Shown here: piece after piece, positions 38,453-46,993 of the stretch
Numbering within the stretch: position 1 is the first letter of the stretch
Layout of the letters: each line of letters starts with the position of its first letter
From: JAENVT01 sp963805445
Lineage (GTDB): Bacteria > Actinomycetota > Acidimicrobiia > Acidimicrobiales > Ilumatobacteraceae
Direction: 5' to 3'
Assembly (NCBI GenBank): GCA_963805445.1
Contig: CAWDUI010000047.1
Coordinates: forward strand, 372,001-436,000
Length of the DNA: 64,000 bases
Notes under the pieces: model-generated
Told to the model about the DNA's origin: nothing
What the model saw: the letters and a program-made list of their open reading frames with translations, nothing else
The model's database searches: none
Program-made: the position numbers and the translations under genes

Positions 38453-39435
38453 CGGCGGTTTCGACCAGCGACATCGATGTCAACGGCGTCACCCTGCGCG
38501 TCCATCAGGCCGGCAACCCTGCCGACCCCACGGTGATGTTGTGCCACGGGTTTCCCGAGCTCGGGTACTCGTGGCGGCACCAGATGGAGCCCCTGGCCGA
38601 AGCCGGCTACCACGTGCTGGCACCGGATCAGCGCGGCTACGGACATTCGTCGGCGCCGGCCGAAATCACCGCCTATGGCATCGGTCCGCTCACCGACGAC
38701 CTGCTGGGGTTGCTCGATCACTTCGGCAAGCGCGACGCCGTGTTCGTCGGTCACGACTGGGGCGCGCTGATCGTGTGGGACCTGGCGCGGCTCCACCCCG
38801 ACCGGGTGCGGTCGGTCGTCGGCGTCAGTGTGCCGTTCGCCAATTGGCCGGCGCCGCCGACCACGCTGATGAAGATGCTCTACGGTGATCGCTTCTTCTA
38901 CATCCTCTACTTCCAGACGCCGGGTGTTGCCGAGGCCGAGCTCGACGCCGACCCCTACGATTCGATGGCCAAGGTGCTGTGGAGCGCCGGCGGCGAAGGG
39001 TTCGCCGGGCGGGACCGCTCGGTCGAGGTTCCACCGATGGAGGGCACCGGCTTCCTGACCATGATCCGCGAAGCACCGGCCAGACCGCTGACGGGGCCGG
39101 AAGGCCCGTGGTTGACGGAGGCCGACCTGCAGACGTACGCCGACGAGTTCGCCCACAGTGGCTTCTTCGGGCCGATCAGCTACTACCGCAACCTCGACGC
39201 CAACTTCGAGATCGTCAACAGGTTCGGACCGGAGCGGGTCGCCATGCCCACGTACTTCATCGGTGGAACCGGCGACGTGGTGAACATGATGGATCCATCG
39301 GGCATCGAGCGGATGGCCAACCAGTTGCCCGACTTTCGTGGATCGACCGTGCTCGAAGGCGTGGGTCACTGGACGCAGCAAGAAGCCCCAGCAGCGTTCA
39401 ACGACGCACTGCTGGGGTTCTTGCGAACGCTCTAG
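38449..39435 (+). CDS. epoxide hydrolase, alpha/beta-hydrolase fold
   Basis: 328 residues. Nucleophile Asp in VGHDWGALIVW, oxyanion motif CHGFPELGYSWRHQ, the YGHSSAP turn and the catalytic His in GVGHWTQQEAP. The HGFPE and HDWGA motifs with Asp rather than Ser mark epoxide hydrolases or dehalogenases; a lid Tyr is present in ISYYRNL. It is the last gene of the operon that begins with the DksA-like protein and overlaps the preceding gene by ATGA. An epoxide made by the upstream oxidase-like proteins would be a natural substrate, which is inference. Confidence 0.9.
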   Translation: MTAVSTSDIDVNGVTLRVHQAGNPADPTVMLCHGFPELGYSWRHQMEPLAEAGYHVLAPDQRGYGHSSAPAEITAYGIGPLTDDLLGLLDHFGKRDAVFVGHDWGALIVWDLARLHPDRVRSVVGVSVPFANWPAPPTTLMKMLYGDRFFYILYFQTPGVAEAELDADPYDSMAKVLWSAGGEGFAGRDRSVEVPPMEGTGFLTMIREAPARPLTGPEGPWLTEADLQTYADEFAHSGFFGPISYYRNLDANFEIVNRFGPERVAMPTYFIGGTGDVVNMMDPSGIERMANQLPDFRGSTVLEGVGHWTQQEAPAAFNDALLGFLRTL

Positions 39436-39439
39436 ATCC

Positions 39440-40243
39440 CTATCGCCGTTGCAGCTTGCTGAGCAGGCGCAACAGCTCGAGGTACAACCACACGAGGGTG
39501 ATGACGAGGGCGAAGGCGGCGAACCACTCCATGCCCTTGGGAAGGCCCTGCTTGGCGCCCTTCTCGATGAAGTCGAAGTCGATCGCCAGGTTCATGGCCG
39601 CCAACCCGGCGGCGAAGATGCTGAAGCCGATGCTGAGCAGGCTCGTCGAGTGCAGGAACGAGACGCCGCCACCGAACAGGTTGATGATGAACGAGAACAG
39701 GTAGAACACCATCAAACCCATCGTGGCCGTGATGACGACCTTGCGGAACCTGTCGGTGACCTTGATGATCTGGGTGCGGTACAGCACCAGCATGACGGCG
39801 AACACGCCGAGCGTGGCCCCGACGGCCTGCACCACGATGCCGTTCTGGTAGCCCTCGTACGCCTTGGAGATCACGCCGAGGAAGAAGCCCTCGCCGATGG
39901 CGTAGATCGGTGCCAGGAACTTGGCCCACATCGGCCGGAAGTACACCGCGATCGCACAGGCGAAACCGACGAGGATGCCGACCAGCGCCAGCGCAGGGAA
40001 CCCGCGAACTTCACCCTGGTTGTCGGGCCCGGTCTGCCATCCGACGACTGCCGCAGCGAGCAGCACGACCATCAACACGCCGGTCGCGCTGATCGTGCCG
40101 CCGACGGTCATGACCTGCGAATGCCATCCACTGATCGGACCGTCATTGATCGGTGTGTTACGAGTCGACGGGTCGGGTGCTGCCCAACCGGGGTTGCGCG
40201 CGGCCTGGTTCCAGGTGCGCTCGTTGAGTATCGGGTTTGCCAT
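39440..40243 (-). CDS. BAX inhibitor-1/YccA family membrane protein
   Basis: 267 residues, with an N-terminal cytoplasmic segment of about 45 residues and seven helices. Family marks: FFLGVISKAYEGYQNGIV and the C-terminal LAIDFDFIEKGAKQGLPKGMEWFAAFALVITLVWLYLELLRLLSKL. Related proteins leak protons or calcium or bind AAA+ proteases. The ATG at 40243 has AAGGAGG 5-6 nt upstream. It converges on the epoxide hydrolase with 4 nt between stops. Confidence 0.93.
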   Translation of the reverse strand: MANPILNERTWNQAARNPGWAAPDPSTRNTPINDGPISGWHSQVMTVGGTISATGVLMVVLLAAAVVGWQTGPDNQGEVRGFPALALVGILVGFACAIAVYFRPMWAKFLAPIYAIGEGFFLGVISKAYEGYQNGIVVQAVGATLGVFAVMLVLYRTQIIKVTDRFRKVVITATMGLMVFYLFSFIINLFGGGVSFLHSTSLLSIGFSIFAAGLAAMNLAIDFDFIEKGAKQGLPKGMEWFAAFALVITLVWLYLELLRLLSKLQRR

Positions 40244-40317
40244 GGACGCCTCCTTGGGCGAACGAGTTACGAATCGAACGTTACAGCCGCCTCCAACCGT
40301 CGCGCGTGTGATCTTGG

Positions 40318-40656
40318 TTAGAGCAGGTCGTGGGCGCTGACCCCGTCCCACAGATCGATGTCGGGGGCCGCGGTCAACAACCCGTTGCACGCCGCAGCCA
40401 TCTCCACCATGTCGGCACTGTCGAAGTGGGCGCGCTGAGCGGCCACCGACTCCCATTTCTGGACGACGAGGTACCGACCCGGTTGGGTGACGGAGGCACA
40501 CAGATCGACGTTGCGACACCCCGGCTGCATGCGGGTCAGCACCACGTACTTCGACAACACCGACAACAGCAACGCCACGTCGGCGGCATCGAACCGCATC
40601 GTCACGATTGCCAGTTCGACCGGGCCGACCTCTGGACCGACGTCCGTACTGGCCAT
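40318..40656 (-). CDS. antibiotic biosynthesis monooxygenase (ABM) domain protein
   Basis: 112 residues, a single ferredoxin-like ABM domain: VTMRFDAADVALLLSVLS, then QPGCRNVDLCASVTQPGRYLVVQKWES and AHFDSADMVE. Such small dimers often oxidise quinones or degrade heme, but many are only structural analogues. A second, larger ABM protein is at 45687. The gene stands alone, between the BI-1 gene (same strand) and the sigma factor (other strand). Confidence 0.8.
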   Translation of the reverse strand: MASTDVGPEVGPVELAIVTMRFDAADVALLLSVLSKYVVLTRMQPGCRNVDLCASVTQPGRYLVVQKWESVAAQRAHFDSADMVEMAAACNGLLTAAPDIDLWDGVSAHDLL

Positions 40657-40811
40657 GCCCGCGAACGATACACGGTACGTCTGTATCAGAATCCTTGATG
40701 CGGGGTGATTTGACAGCAGGGGGTGGGAGGTGCTTGACCACGTGGGTATCGTGAGGCATCTGCCGCTCGGGTTACCGGGAGGTGAACAAACTCACCGTTC
40801 GAGGAGCATTC

Positions 40812-41750
40812 GTGGCGAAAGATCGAGTAGAGCGCGACGAAGAAGACCTAGTCCGCCTGTATCTGACCGATATCGGCCAGTACATGTTGCTCACCAAGGA
40901 CGACGAGGTTCGACTCGCCAAGCAGATCGAGGCCGGCAAGGCAGCGATCGAAGAGCTCGATCAGATCGGCAAGGACCTGACTGCGGCCAAGAAGCGTGAG
41001 CTGCGCCGTGCATCCCGCGAAGGCGAAGATGCCGAACGAGCGTTCGTGCAGTCGAACCTTCGTCTGGTGGTGTCGATCGCCAAGAAGTACCAGGCATCGG
41101 GTCTGCCGTTGCTCGACCTGATCCAGGAGGGCAACCTCGGTCTGATGCACGCGGTCGAGAAGTTCGACTGGCGCAAGGGCTTCAAGTTCTCGACGTACGC
41201 CACGTGGTGGATCCGCCAGGCGATCACCCGTGGCATCGCCAACACCGGTCGCACCATCCGTCTGCCGGTTCACGCCGGCGACACGCTGGCCCGGCTGCAG
41301 AAGGCACGCAGCAGGCTCGAGCTCAAGCTCGGTCGCCCGGCCACGCTGTCGGAGCTCGCCAAAGAAGTCGAGATGCCCGAAGACAAGGTCACCGAGGCAT
41401 TGCGCTTCGCCGCCGAGCCGCTGTCACTCAGCGAGCCCTTGCGCGAAGACGGCGATGCCGAGCTCGGCGACGTCGTCGAAGACCGCTCGGCTGAGTCGCC
41501 GTTCGAGGTTGCGGCAACCGCCCTGCTGCCCGAGGAGATCGCTCGGCTGCTGGCCCCACTCGACGAGCGCGAGCGCGAAATCCTCAAGCTGCGCTTCGGT
41601 CTCGACCGTGGCGAGCCGCGCACGCTCGAAGAAGTCGGCGAGCACTTCAACCTCACCCGCGAGCGCATCCGCCAGATCGAAGCGCGGGCGATGAGCAAGT
41701 TGCGTCACCCGTCGAGCGACACCGGCGCTCGCGACCTGCTCGCCGTCTGA
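40812..41750 (+). CDS. group 2 sigma-70 factor
   Basis: 312 residues. Region 1.2 (DLVRLYLTDIGQYMLLTKDDEVRLAKQIEAG), region 2 (NLRLVVSIAKKYQASGLPLLDLIQEGNLGL through YATWWIRQAI), region 3 and region 4 (TLEEVGEHFNLTRERIRQIEARAMSKLRHP) are all intact; the long N-terminal region 1.1 of the primary factor is absent. It is therefore a group 2 (SigB/HrdB-related) factor. The GTG at 40812 has GAGGAG about 5 nt upstream; a GTG at 40782 is less likely. Confidence 0.94.
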   Translation: MAKDRVERDEEDLVRLYLTDIGQYMLLTKDDEVRLAKQIEAGKAAIEELDQIGKDLTAAKKRELRRASREGEDAERAFVQSNLRLVVSIAKKYQASGLPLLDLIQEGNLGLMHAVEKFDWRKGFKFSTYATWWIRQAITRGIANTGRTIRLPVHAGDTLARLQKARSRLELKLGRPATLSELAKEVEMPEDKVTEALRFAAEPLSLSEPLREDGDAELGDVVEDRSAESPFEVAATALLPEEIARLLAPLDEREREILKLRFGLDRGEPRTLEEVGEHFNLTRERIRQIEARAMSKLRHPSSDTGARDLLAV

Positions 41751-41771
41751 ACACGGTTCCTCCACGACGCC

Positions 41772-42353
41772 GTGATCGAAGTCCGCGACGCCGTGATCGA
41801 CGACGCCGATGCGTTGGCCACGGCCCACATCGACGGGTGGCGTGTCGGGTACCGCGGTGTCGTGCCCGACGAGTACCTCGACTCCGAGGCGTTCGCGACC
41901 TCGCGTCGCGACATGTGGCGCCAGTGGTCCTGGCAATCGATGCCCGACAGCCGGATGTTCGTGGTGACGATCCAAGGCCGCGTCGTGGGGTTCGGCCACA
42001 CAGGCCCGCAACACGACGACCCGACACTGGTCGGGCCTGGCACAGAGGCGCCGCCGCCCGGCGCAGCTGAGTCATCGCGCGGCGAGGTGTACGGGTTCTA
42101 CGTACACCCGACAGCATGGGGCAGCGGGGCAGCACCGGCTTTGATGAGCCGCTGCGAGGAGTTCCTCCGCGACGAGGGCTACCCCAGCGCCGTGCTGTGG
42201 GTGTTGCGCGACAACCCGAGGGCGCTGTCGTTCTACGAGAAGGCGGGATGGCACTTCACGGGCGAGGAGAAGATGTTCTCACCATGGGATCCACCCGACT
42301 CACCGCTGCCACGCGTCAGTTATGTCGTCAGGCAGTACGAGGTCAGGCTGTAG
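41772..42353 (+). CDS. GNAT-family N-acetyltransferase
   Basis: 193 residues. GNAT core: IEVRDAVIDDADALATAHIDGWR at the N-terminus, VVGFGHTGP, VYGFYVHPTAWGSGAAPALMSRCEEFL (acetyl-CoA-binding Q/R-x-x-G-x-G/A position, here AWGSGAA) and VLRDNPRALSFYEKAGWHFTGEEK. Acceptor unknown. It follows the sigma factor by 21 nt and is probably co-transcribed. A 30-residue insert (DDPTLVGPGTEAPPPGAAESSRGE) separates two core strands. Confidence 0.88.
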   Translation: MIEVRDAVIDDADALATAHIDGWRVGYRGVVPDEYLDSEAFATSRRDMWRQWSWQSMPDSRMFVVTIQGRVVGFGHTGPQHDDPTLVGPGTEAPPPGAAESSRGEVYGFYVHPTAWGSGAAPALMSRCEEFLRDEGYPSAVLWVLRDNPRALSFYEKAGWHFTGEEKMFSPWDPPDSPLPRVSYVVRQYEVRL

Positions 42354-42388
42354 CTCAAGTTCGGCCTTGATTCGTTCGATATCACTGT

Positions 42389-42841
42389 GTGGAGCTGCTG
42401 CCCAATTCGATGTCGTTTCGCGTCATCTCGACGCTCGACATCGACGACGAGAGCGAGATACCGGCGGACTTCACCGGCCGCGTCCGTCGCTCGTTCAACG
42501 CGGCCGAGTCGTATGTGGCGTGGTTCACCGGCGGGCTGCTCGACAACCCGGGGCGGAACCATCCCGCGTATCGCCGCTACCGGGCGGACGGCCAGGTCAA
42601 GTACGAGATGTTCTACGAGGCGGGCCAGCTCCAGGACCCGACGGATCGCGACCCCGCCGTGCGCGGCTACTTCGCCAACGGGCTGCTGCACTACGAGGAG
42701 CACTACCGCGACGGCAAACGCAGCGACGCCGCCAACGGCAACCCGGCGGTGTCGAAGTGGCGCGCCGACGGCACGTTGCGCCACCAACTCCGCTACCGCA
42801 ACGGCAAACGAGTCACCGGCCGGCATTCCCCCACCAGCTGA
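42389..42841 (+). CDS. YwqK/MORN-like repeat protein
   Basis: 150 residues. Four to five repeats of about 22 residues with a G-x-x-x-Y/H-E-x-x-Y/F core (GQVKYEMFYEAG, GLLHYEEHYRDGK, GTLRHQLRYRNGK) resemble the repeats of YwqK-type antitoxin-like proteins. The N-terminal 40 residues (SFRVISTLDIDDESEIP) are different and contain no motif I know. No toxin-like partner lies next to it; the neighbour upstream is the acetyltransferase. A hairpin follows it. Confidence 0.65.
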   Translation: MELLPNSMSFRVISTLDIDDESEIPADFTGRVRRSFNAAESYVAWFTGGLLDNPGRNHPAYRRYRADGQVKYEMFYEAGQLQDPTDRDPAVRGYFANGLLHYEEHYRDGKRSDAANGNPAVSKWRADGTLRHQLRYRNGKRVTGRHSPTS

Positions 42842-42873
42842 CACCGACCCGCAGCATGATCGCGGAGCGCGAA

Positions 42874-42911
42874 GAGCCCCGCAGCCGGGGACGGGTGTGA
42901 CTGCGGGGCTC
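42874..42911. terminator. perfect 11-bp hairpin between convergent genes
   Basis: GAGCCCCGCAG (42874-42884) and CTGCGGGGCTC (42901-42911) form a perfect stem around a 16-nt loop. It sits between the YwqK-like gene and the TetR gene, which converge. No U-tract follows, as is usual in high-GC actinobacteria, so it may serve both directions. Confidence 0.75.
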
Positions 42912-42970
42912 GGGTGTCGCGGGGGTTGCGACCACGCATACCCGCCGCACATCGTCGTCAAACATCGGAA

Positions 42971-43621
42971 TCAGGAAATTTCTCTCGCCGCCCCCGCACC
43001 TGGCGCGAGCAGGCCCGCCATCGCTGATTTGACCGATGCGATCGCCCTGCGTTGCTGGCGCAGGTCGTCGGAGACCGCGTCGTTGAGCCCGACGAGCACG
43101 ACGTCGACGAACGCAGCGACCTCCGCACGGCGGCGCTCGGTGATCTCGCCTGAGGCGACGCCAACCTCGATCAAACCGTCGGAGAATGCCCCACGGCGGA
43201 TGCGATCGTCAGGCAGGACAGCCGCCAGCTCCCGGTGCCGGCGCCGATCGACACGCGCCGCACCGATGAACGCCGCCAGGCTCGGGTCGTCCGCGTTGAT
43301 CTCAGCTGCCACGTCCAGCACTGCGTCGAACATCTCGATGAACGACCTCGACCCGCGAACGGCGTCGGTGAATCGCGCGTACACGCGGTCATGGGCGTCT
43401 GCGTTCACGGCGCGGTACAACTCGGCCTTGGAGTTGTAGTGGTGGTACACGGCGCCGGTGGTGACCCCGGAGAGCGCGGCGATCGCTCTGTTGGTGGCCG
43501 CCACATATCCGCGGAGGGCGAACTCGTGCCGGGCCGCGTCGACGATCCGTCGCCGAGTCTCGGCGGGGTCCGTGTCGGGCGGGCGTCCGATCCGCGCCGG
43601 AGCAGGCGCTACATCGGTCAC
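42971..43621 (-). CDS. TetR-family transcriptional regulator
   Basis: 216 residues. N-terminal helix-turn-helix: ETRRRIVDAARHEFALRGYVAATNRAIAALSGVTTGAVYHHYNSKAELY; the C-terminal ligand domain is diverse. It is the last gene of the P450-SDR-TetR run and starts within the SDR stop (GTGA). It is the likely regulator of the divergent P450 and ABM promoters at 45653-45686, about 2 kb away. Confidence 0.93.
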   Translation of the reverse strand: MTDVAPAPARIGRPPDTDPAETRRRIVDAARHEFALRGYVAATNRAIAALSGVTTGAVYHHYNSKAELYRAVNADAHDRVYARFTDAVRGSRSFIEMFDAVLDVAAEINADDPSLAAFIGAARVDRRRHRELAAVLPDDRIRRGAFSDGLIEVGVASGEITERRRAEVAAFVDVVLVGLNDAVSDDLRQQRRAIASVKSAMAGLLAPGAGAAREIS

Positions 43622-44409
43622 GTACCGTCCTTCGGGCGGTACTGATACGAGCGTTCCGTTCGGCCCCCGGCCACGAGGAGCAGTTGGCCGGTGATCCAAC
43701 TCGCTGCGTCCGAGGCCAAGAACACCACTGCGTCGGCGATGTCGTCGGGGGCGCCGAGTCGGGCGAGTGGAATGGTTGCTGCCAGTTGGTCGAGTTGGTC
43801 ACCGACGTTCAGGATCTCCAAGAACGCCTCGGTGGCGACCGGTCCGGGCGCCACCGCGTTGACCCGGATGCGCGGTGCGAGCTCCAAGGCCAGCGTCTGG
43901 GTGAGGTTGTTCATCCCGGCCTTGGCAGCCGCGTACGGCCCGGTGAAAGGCGACCCCCTGGTTCCTGCACCTGACGAGATGTTGACGATCGAACCGCCAT
44001 CGCCCATCCGCTTCGCCGCGGCCTTGCACCCCTGGAAAGCGGTTGTCAGGTTCAGCTCGAGCTGCGAGCGGAACACGTCGTCGGGGGTGTCGATCAACGC
44101 AAGGGTCGTCTTGTCATCCGATCCGCCGACGTTGTTGACCCATACGTCGAGGCGGCCGAGCTCTTCGATCGTGCGATCGGCGATCGTCTCCGAGAGGTCG
44201 CGGACATCGCCGTCGACGATCAGGGCACGCTGACCGAACGATTCGATCGCCGCCGCGGTCTGGGCGAGGTCATCGAGTCGACGGGCGTTGATCACGACAT
44301 CGCACCCGCACGAGGCCAGCCCGACGGCGATCGCCCGACCGATGCCTTGTCCGCCCCCGGTGACGACCGCGACGCGGCCGTCCATTCGTAGTCGGTCGAA
44401 GATCGTCAT
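43618..44409 (-). CDS. short-chain dehydrogenase/reductase
   Basis: 263 residues. NAD(P)-binding TGGGQGIGRA, NNVGG (NNAG position), catalytic Ser in NISSGAG and Tyr-x3-Lys in YAAAK, and the GPVATE block. The Asp-type pattern after strand 2 (INARRLDD) has Arg, so NADP is possible. Overlaps the P450 stop (ATGA) and TetR start (GTGA). Oxidises an alcohol or reduces a ketone of the pathway; substrate unknown. Confidence 0.92.
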   Translation of the reverse strand: MTIFDRLRMDGRVAVVTGGGQGIGRAIAVGLASCGCDVVINARRLDDLAQTAAAIESFGQRALIVDGDVRDLSETIADRTIEELGRLDVWVNNVGGSDDKTTLALIDTPDDVFRSQLELNLTTAFQGCKAAAKRMGDGGSIVNISSGAGTRGSPFTGPYAAAKAGMNNLTQTLALELAPRIRVNAVAPGPVATEAFLEILNVGDQLDQLAATIPLARLGAPDDIADAVVFLASDAASWITGQLLLVAGGRTERSYQYRPKDGT

Positions 44410-45652
44410 GAGGCTCCTTGTTCGATCGTGTTCTCGGCCACCGGCAGCGGCCTCGGGTCGAAGTCGACGTTCAACTCGCGCAACGACCGCATGGTGAACA
44501 TCGGCACGTGCGTGAAGTCGTTGTGCACGCTCAGGCGAGGGTTGGCGAGGCGATCGAAGATCGCCTCGAACGTCAGGGCCTGTTCCAGCCGGGTCAGGTC
44601 GGCGCCAGGGCAGTGGTGTTCGCCGAGCGAGAACGCCATGTGACGACGCGAGTTCGGTCGATCGAGGTCGACGTCGGCCGGACAGGCGAAGACCCGCTCG
44701 TCGCGGTTGGCGCTGGCGTAGCGCAGATGCACCGTCGACCCGGCGGGGATGGTGACGCCGTCGATCACCGTGTCCTCGGCAACGGCCCGCCACAGGCCCT
44801 GCGTCGGGCGATTCGATGCGCAGCACCTCCTCCACGAAGTCGGGGATCGCGAGCGCGGTCGGCGACGAGCCGGTCGTACAGACCGGGCTCGCGCAGCAGG
44901 ATCCACAGCCCCGACGCCATCGCGAACGTCGTGGTCTCGTTGCCACCGATGAACAAGTGGTCGACGATGGTGATGATCTCTTGATCGGTCAGTGGCCGCT
45001 GACCGGCGAACGTGGCCTGCGTGAGCGCGGTGATGATGTCGTCGCCCGGGGTCGATCGCTTGCCGGCGATCGCCGTCGCCAGGTAGTCGTAGAACTCGAC
45101 GACCTGCTCGGCGACCCACACGTCTTCGTCGGGTTCGAGCTTGCGGATGAACGGCAGCACCCACGCCGAGCTCCAGGCCCGCAGCTGGTCGAGGTCGTCG
45201 AGCGGCAGCCCGAGCATGTGGGTGATCACGCGGGACGGCAGCTTCGATGCGTACTGCGTGATCCATTCGACGTGCCCGTCGCCCTCGAACTCGCTGAACA
45301 GCCCGTCGATCGATTGCTCGATGAACGGCCGCCACTGATCGAGCCCGTCACCGCCGAGGAAGCCATCGACGAGGTCGCGATAGTGGCGGTGGATCGGGGG
45401 GTTGGTGCCGAGCGGGGTCATGCGCTCCCACCCACCCCGGTCGTACACCTGCTGCGCGGCGGGCGAGCGACGTTTGCTGGCGCCGGTCGGGAAGGTCTTC
45501 TGGTGCCGCAGCACGTGCATGATGTCGTCGTAGCGGCTGATCACGTAGTCGTTGGTGCCTGGCACCAGGTACACCGGCTGATCGTCGCGCAGGTGTTGGT
45601 ACGTCGGGTACCAGTCCTCCTGCGTCTCGGCACTGAACAAGTCGACGTGCAT
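44406..45652 (-). CDS. cytochrome P450 (two frame errors)
   Basis: About 415 residues after repair. I-helix FIGGNETTTFAM, K-helix ExxR (EEVLRIES) and heme-Cys motif FSLGEHHCPGADLTRLE are intact. The frame changes near 44853-44862 and near 44803-44810, restored by one base each; length is 3n+2. The ATG at 45652 has a leaderless -10 at 45659. It hydroxylates a small hydrophobic substrate in the family; it is the first gene of the P450-SDR-TetR operon and diverges from the ABM-hydratase operon. A ferredoxin gene is not in the run. Confidence 0.9.
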
Positions 45653-45658
45653 CCCAAG

Positions 45659-45664
45659 AACATA
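45659..45664 (-). promoter_or_regulatory. leaderless -10 element (TATGTT) for the P450 operon
   Basis: TATGTT on the minus strand ends 6 nt before the ATG at 45652. It lies 10 nt from the divergent element at 45674, so the two promoters share one regulatory region of under 35 nt between starts. Confidence 0.55.
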
Positions 45665-45673
45665 CCAGTCGGC

Positions 45674-45679
45674 TAGTTT
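45674..45679 (+). promoter_or_regulatory. leaderless -10 element (TAGTTT) for the ABM-hydratase operon
   Basis: TAGTTT ends 7 nt before the ATG at 45687. Together with 45659 it is a back-to-back divergent promoter pair. Confidence 0.55.
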
Positions 45680-45686
45680 CTGCCGA

Positions 45687-46127
45687 ATGGTCGTCGTGCT
45701 CGCCCACATCACCATCGTTCCTGGTCGCCAGGCGATGTTCGAGCAGCTGGCTCGTCGAGCTCGCCGAGGCGACGCTGGCACGAGAGCCAGGGATCCGCCG
45801 CTACGAGTACCTCCGCATGTCCGAACCGGATTGCTACCAGGCAACGCTCGCGTTCGACGACTACGCGGCCTTCATCGCCCACCAGGCCAGTCAGCATCAC
45901 TTCGTCCTCGCCGGGGCGATGAAGGACATGATCGCCACCATCCGACTGGAGCGCGTCGATCCCGTGCCCGGCTGTTCACCGCTCGTCCGCTCGCCGGTCC
46001 CGCCGATGCGGCCGTCGAACCGACTGCGCTCGGATCCGTCGACGACGCAGTGCTGGCGGCGCGCAGCGAGCACTACCGCGAGCGGTACCCGCTGGATGCG
46101 GCAACCTGGTGGGGCGCGCCGACATGA
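45687..46127 (+). CDS. ABM-domain protein with C-terminal extension (two compensating frame errors)
   Basis: About 147 residues. N-terminal ABM domain: VVVLAHITIVPGRQAMFEQLA, then after a frame change at about 45752 VELAEATLAREPGIRRYEYLRMSEPDCYQATLAFDDYAAFIAHQASQHH. A second change near 45965 restores the first frame and an end at DAATWWGAP. The overall length is a multiple of three, so the changes cancel. The tail of about 45 residues after the domain is unfamiliar. It starts the operon and overlaps the next gene by ATGA. Confidence 0.75.
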   Translation: MVVVLAHITIVPGRQAMFEQLARRARRGDAGTRARDPPLRVPPHVRTGLLPGNARVRRLRGLHRPPGQSASLRPRRGDEGHDRHHPTGARRSRARLFTARPLAGPADAAVEPTALGSVDDAVLAARSEHYRERYPLDAATWWGAPT

Positions 46128-46559
46128 CCGACGCCGAACTCGCCGCGCTGGTCGGAGCGCGGTTTCCCGGCGGCGAGTACACGGTCGCCCACTGGGAGAA
46201 CGCATTGCTGACCGACTGCACCGAGCGCCCGCCGATGTCGGGCGACCTGGCTCACCCGATCGTGCTCTTCCACGTACCGATCCAAGGTGCCGGCACGTCG
46301 ATCGCCGAGCTGTTCGCCCTCGGTGGCGGCGACGGTCGCGCCGGGTCGGTCACCCTCCTCGGCTACGACTGGGAGTACCTGCGCCCACTGCGCGAACACC
46401 GCCGGTACCGCGTCGAAGGCGGCATCGTCAGCGCCGAACGAACACACGACGAGACCGGCGCACGCGGTGCACGACGACATCGCCTTCTCGATCGAATTGC
46501 GCGGACCGGACGACGAGCTCGCGGCTCGCGTCACCAATCGCTGGCGATTCCTGCGATGA
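46124..46559 (+). CDS. hot-dog-fold hydratase, MaoC-like subunit 1 (one frame error)
   Basis: About 145 residues. The N-terminus (MTDAELAALVGARFPGGEYTVAHWENALLTDCT) and HPIVLFHVPIQGAG, followed by YDWEYLRPLREHRRYRVEGGIVS, resemble the FAS1-type half of split hydratases, which is usually the non-catalytic or partner subunit. A frame change near 46455 is followed by AHAVHDDIAFSIELRGPDDELAARVTNRWRFLR and the stop, which overlaps the next gene as ATGA. Pairing with the MaoC protein downstream suggests a heterodimeric enoyl hydratase. Confidence 0.75.
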
Positions 46560-46993
46560 CGCCGGCACCGCGGGTCGGCGACCAGGTCCCGCCGTTCCGC
46601 GTCTCGTCCGTCGACGCGCAGCGAATGAAGACGATGGCGGCAATCCTGCGCGACCCGTACCCGATCCACTGGGATCGCCAGGCAACGACTGCTCTGGGGC
46701 TCGGTGGTCGCACGGTCAACCAGGGCCCGCTCAACCTCGGGTACATCGCCAACATGTTGATGGCCTGGGCCGGCGACGATGCGATTCGCCGTCTCACCGT
46801 CGGGTTCCACGGCCGGGTGCTCGATGGCGATGCCGTCGAAGCGCACGGCGTCGTCGAATCGGTGACGACGACCGACTCAGGCTGGACGGCAACGTGCGCG
46901 GTGTGGCTCGAGCGCGGACCCGACCGGGTCGTCAGTGGGACCGCAGAGGTGGCATCGTTCCGTGACCGCGCGACCGAAGGAGAGCATTCGTGA
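46556..46993 (+). CDS. MaoC-family dehydratase subunit 2
   Basis: 145 residues, hot-dog fold. MaoC features are DPYPIHWDRQATTALGLGGRTVNQGPLNLGYIANM: the Asp-x-x-P-I/M-H hydratase motif is seen as DPYPIHWD. It is the probable catalytic subunit of an enoyl-CoA or enoyl-ACP hydratase with the preceding protein, hydrating a double bond. It overlaps both neighbours (ATGA and GTGA). Confidence 0.88.
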   Translation: MTPAPRVGDQVPPFRVSSVDAQRMKTMAAILRDPYPIHWDRQATTALGLGGRTVNQGPLNLGYIANMLMAWAGDDAIRRLTVGFHGRVLDGDAVEAHGVVESVTTTDSGWTATCAVWLERGPDRVVSGTAEVASFRDRATEGEHS

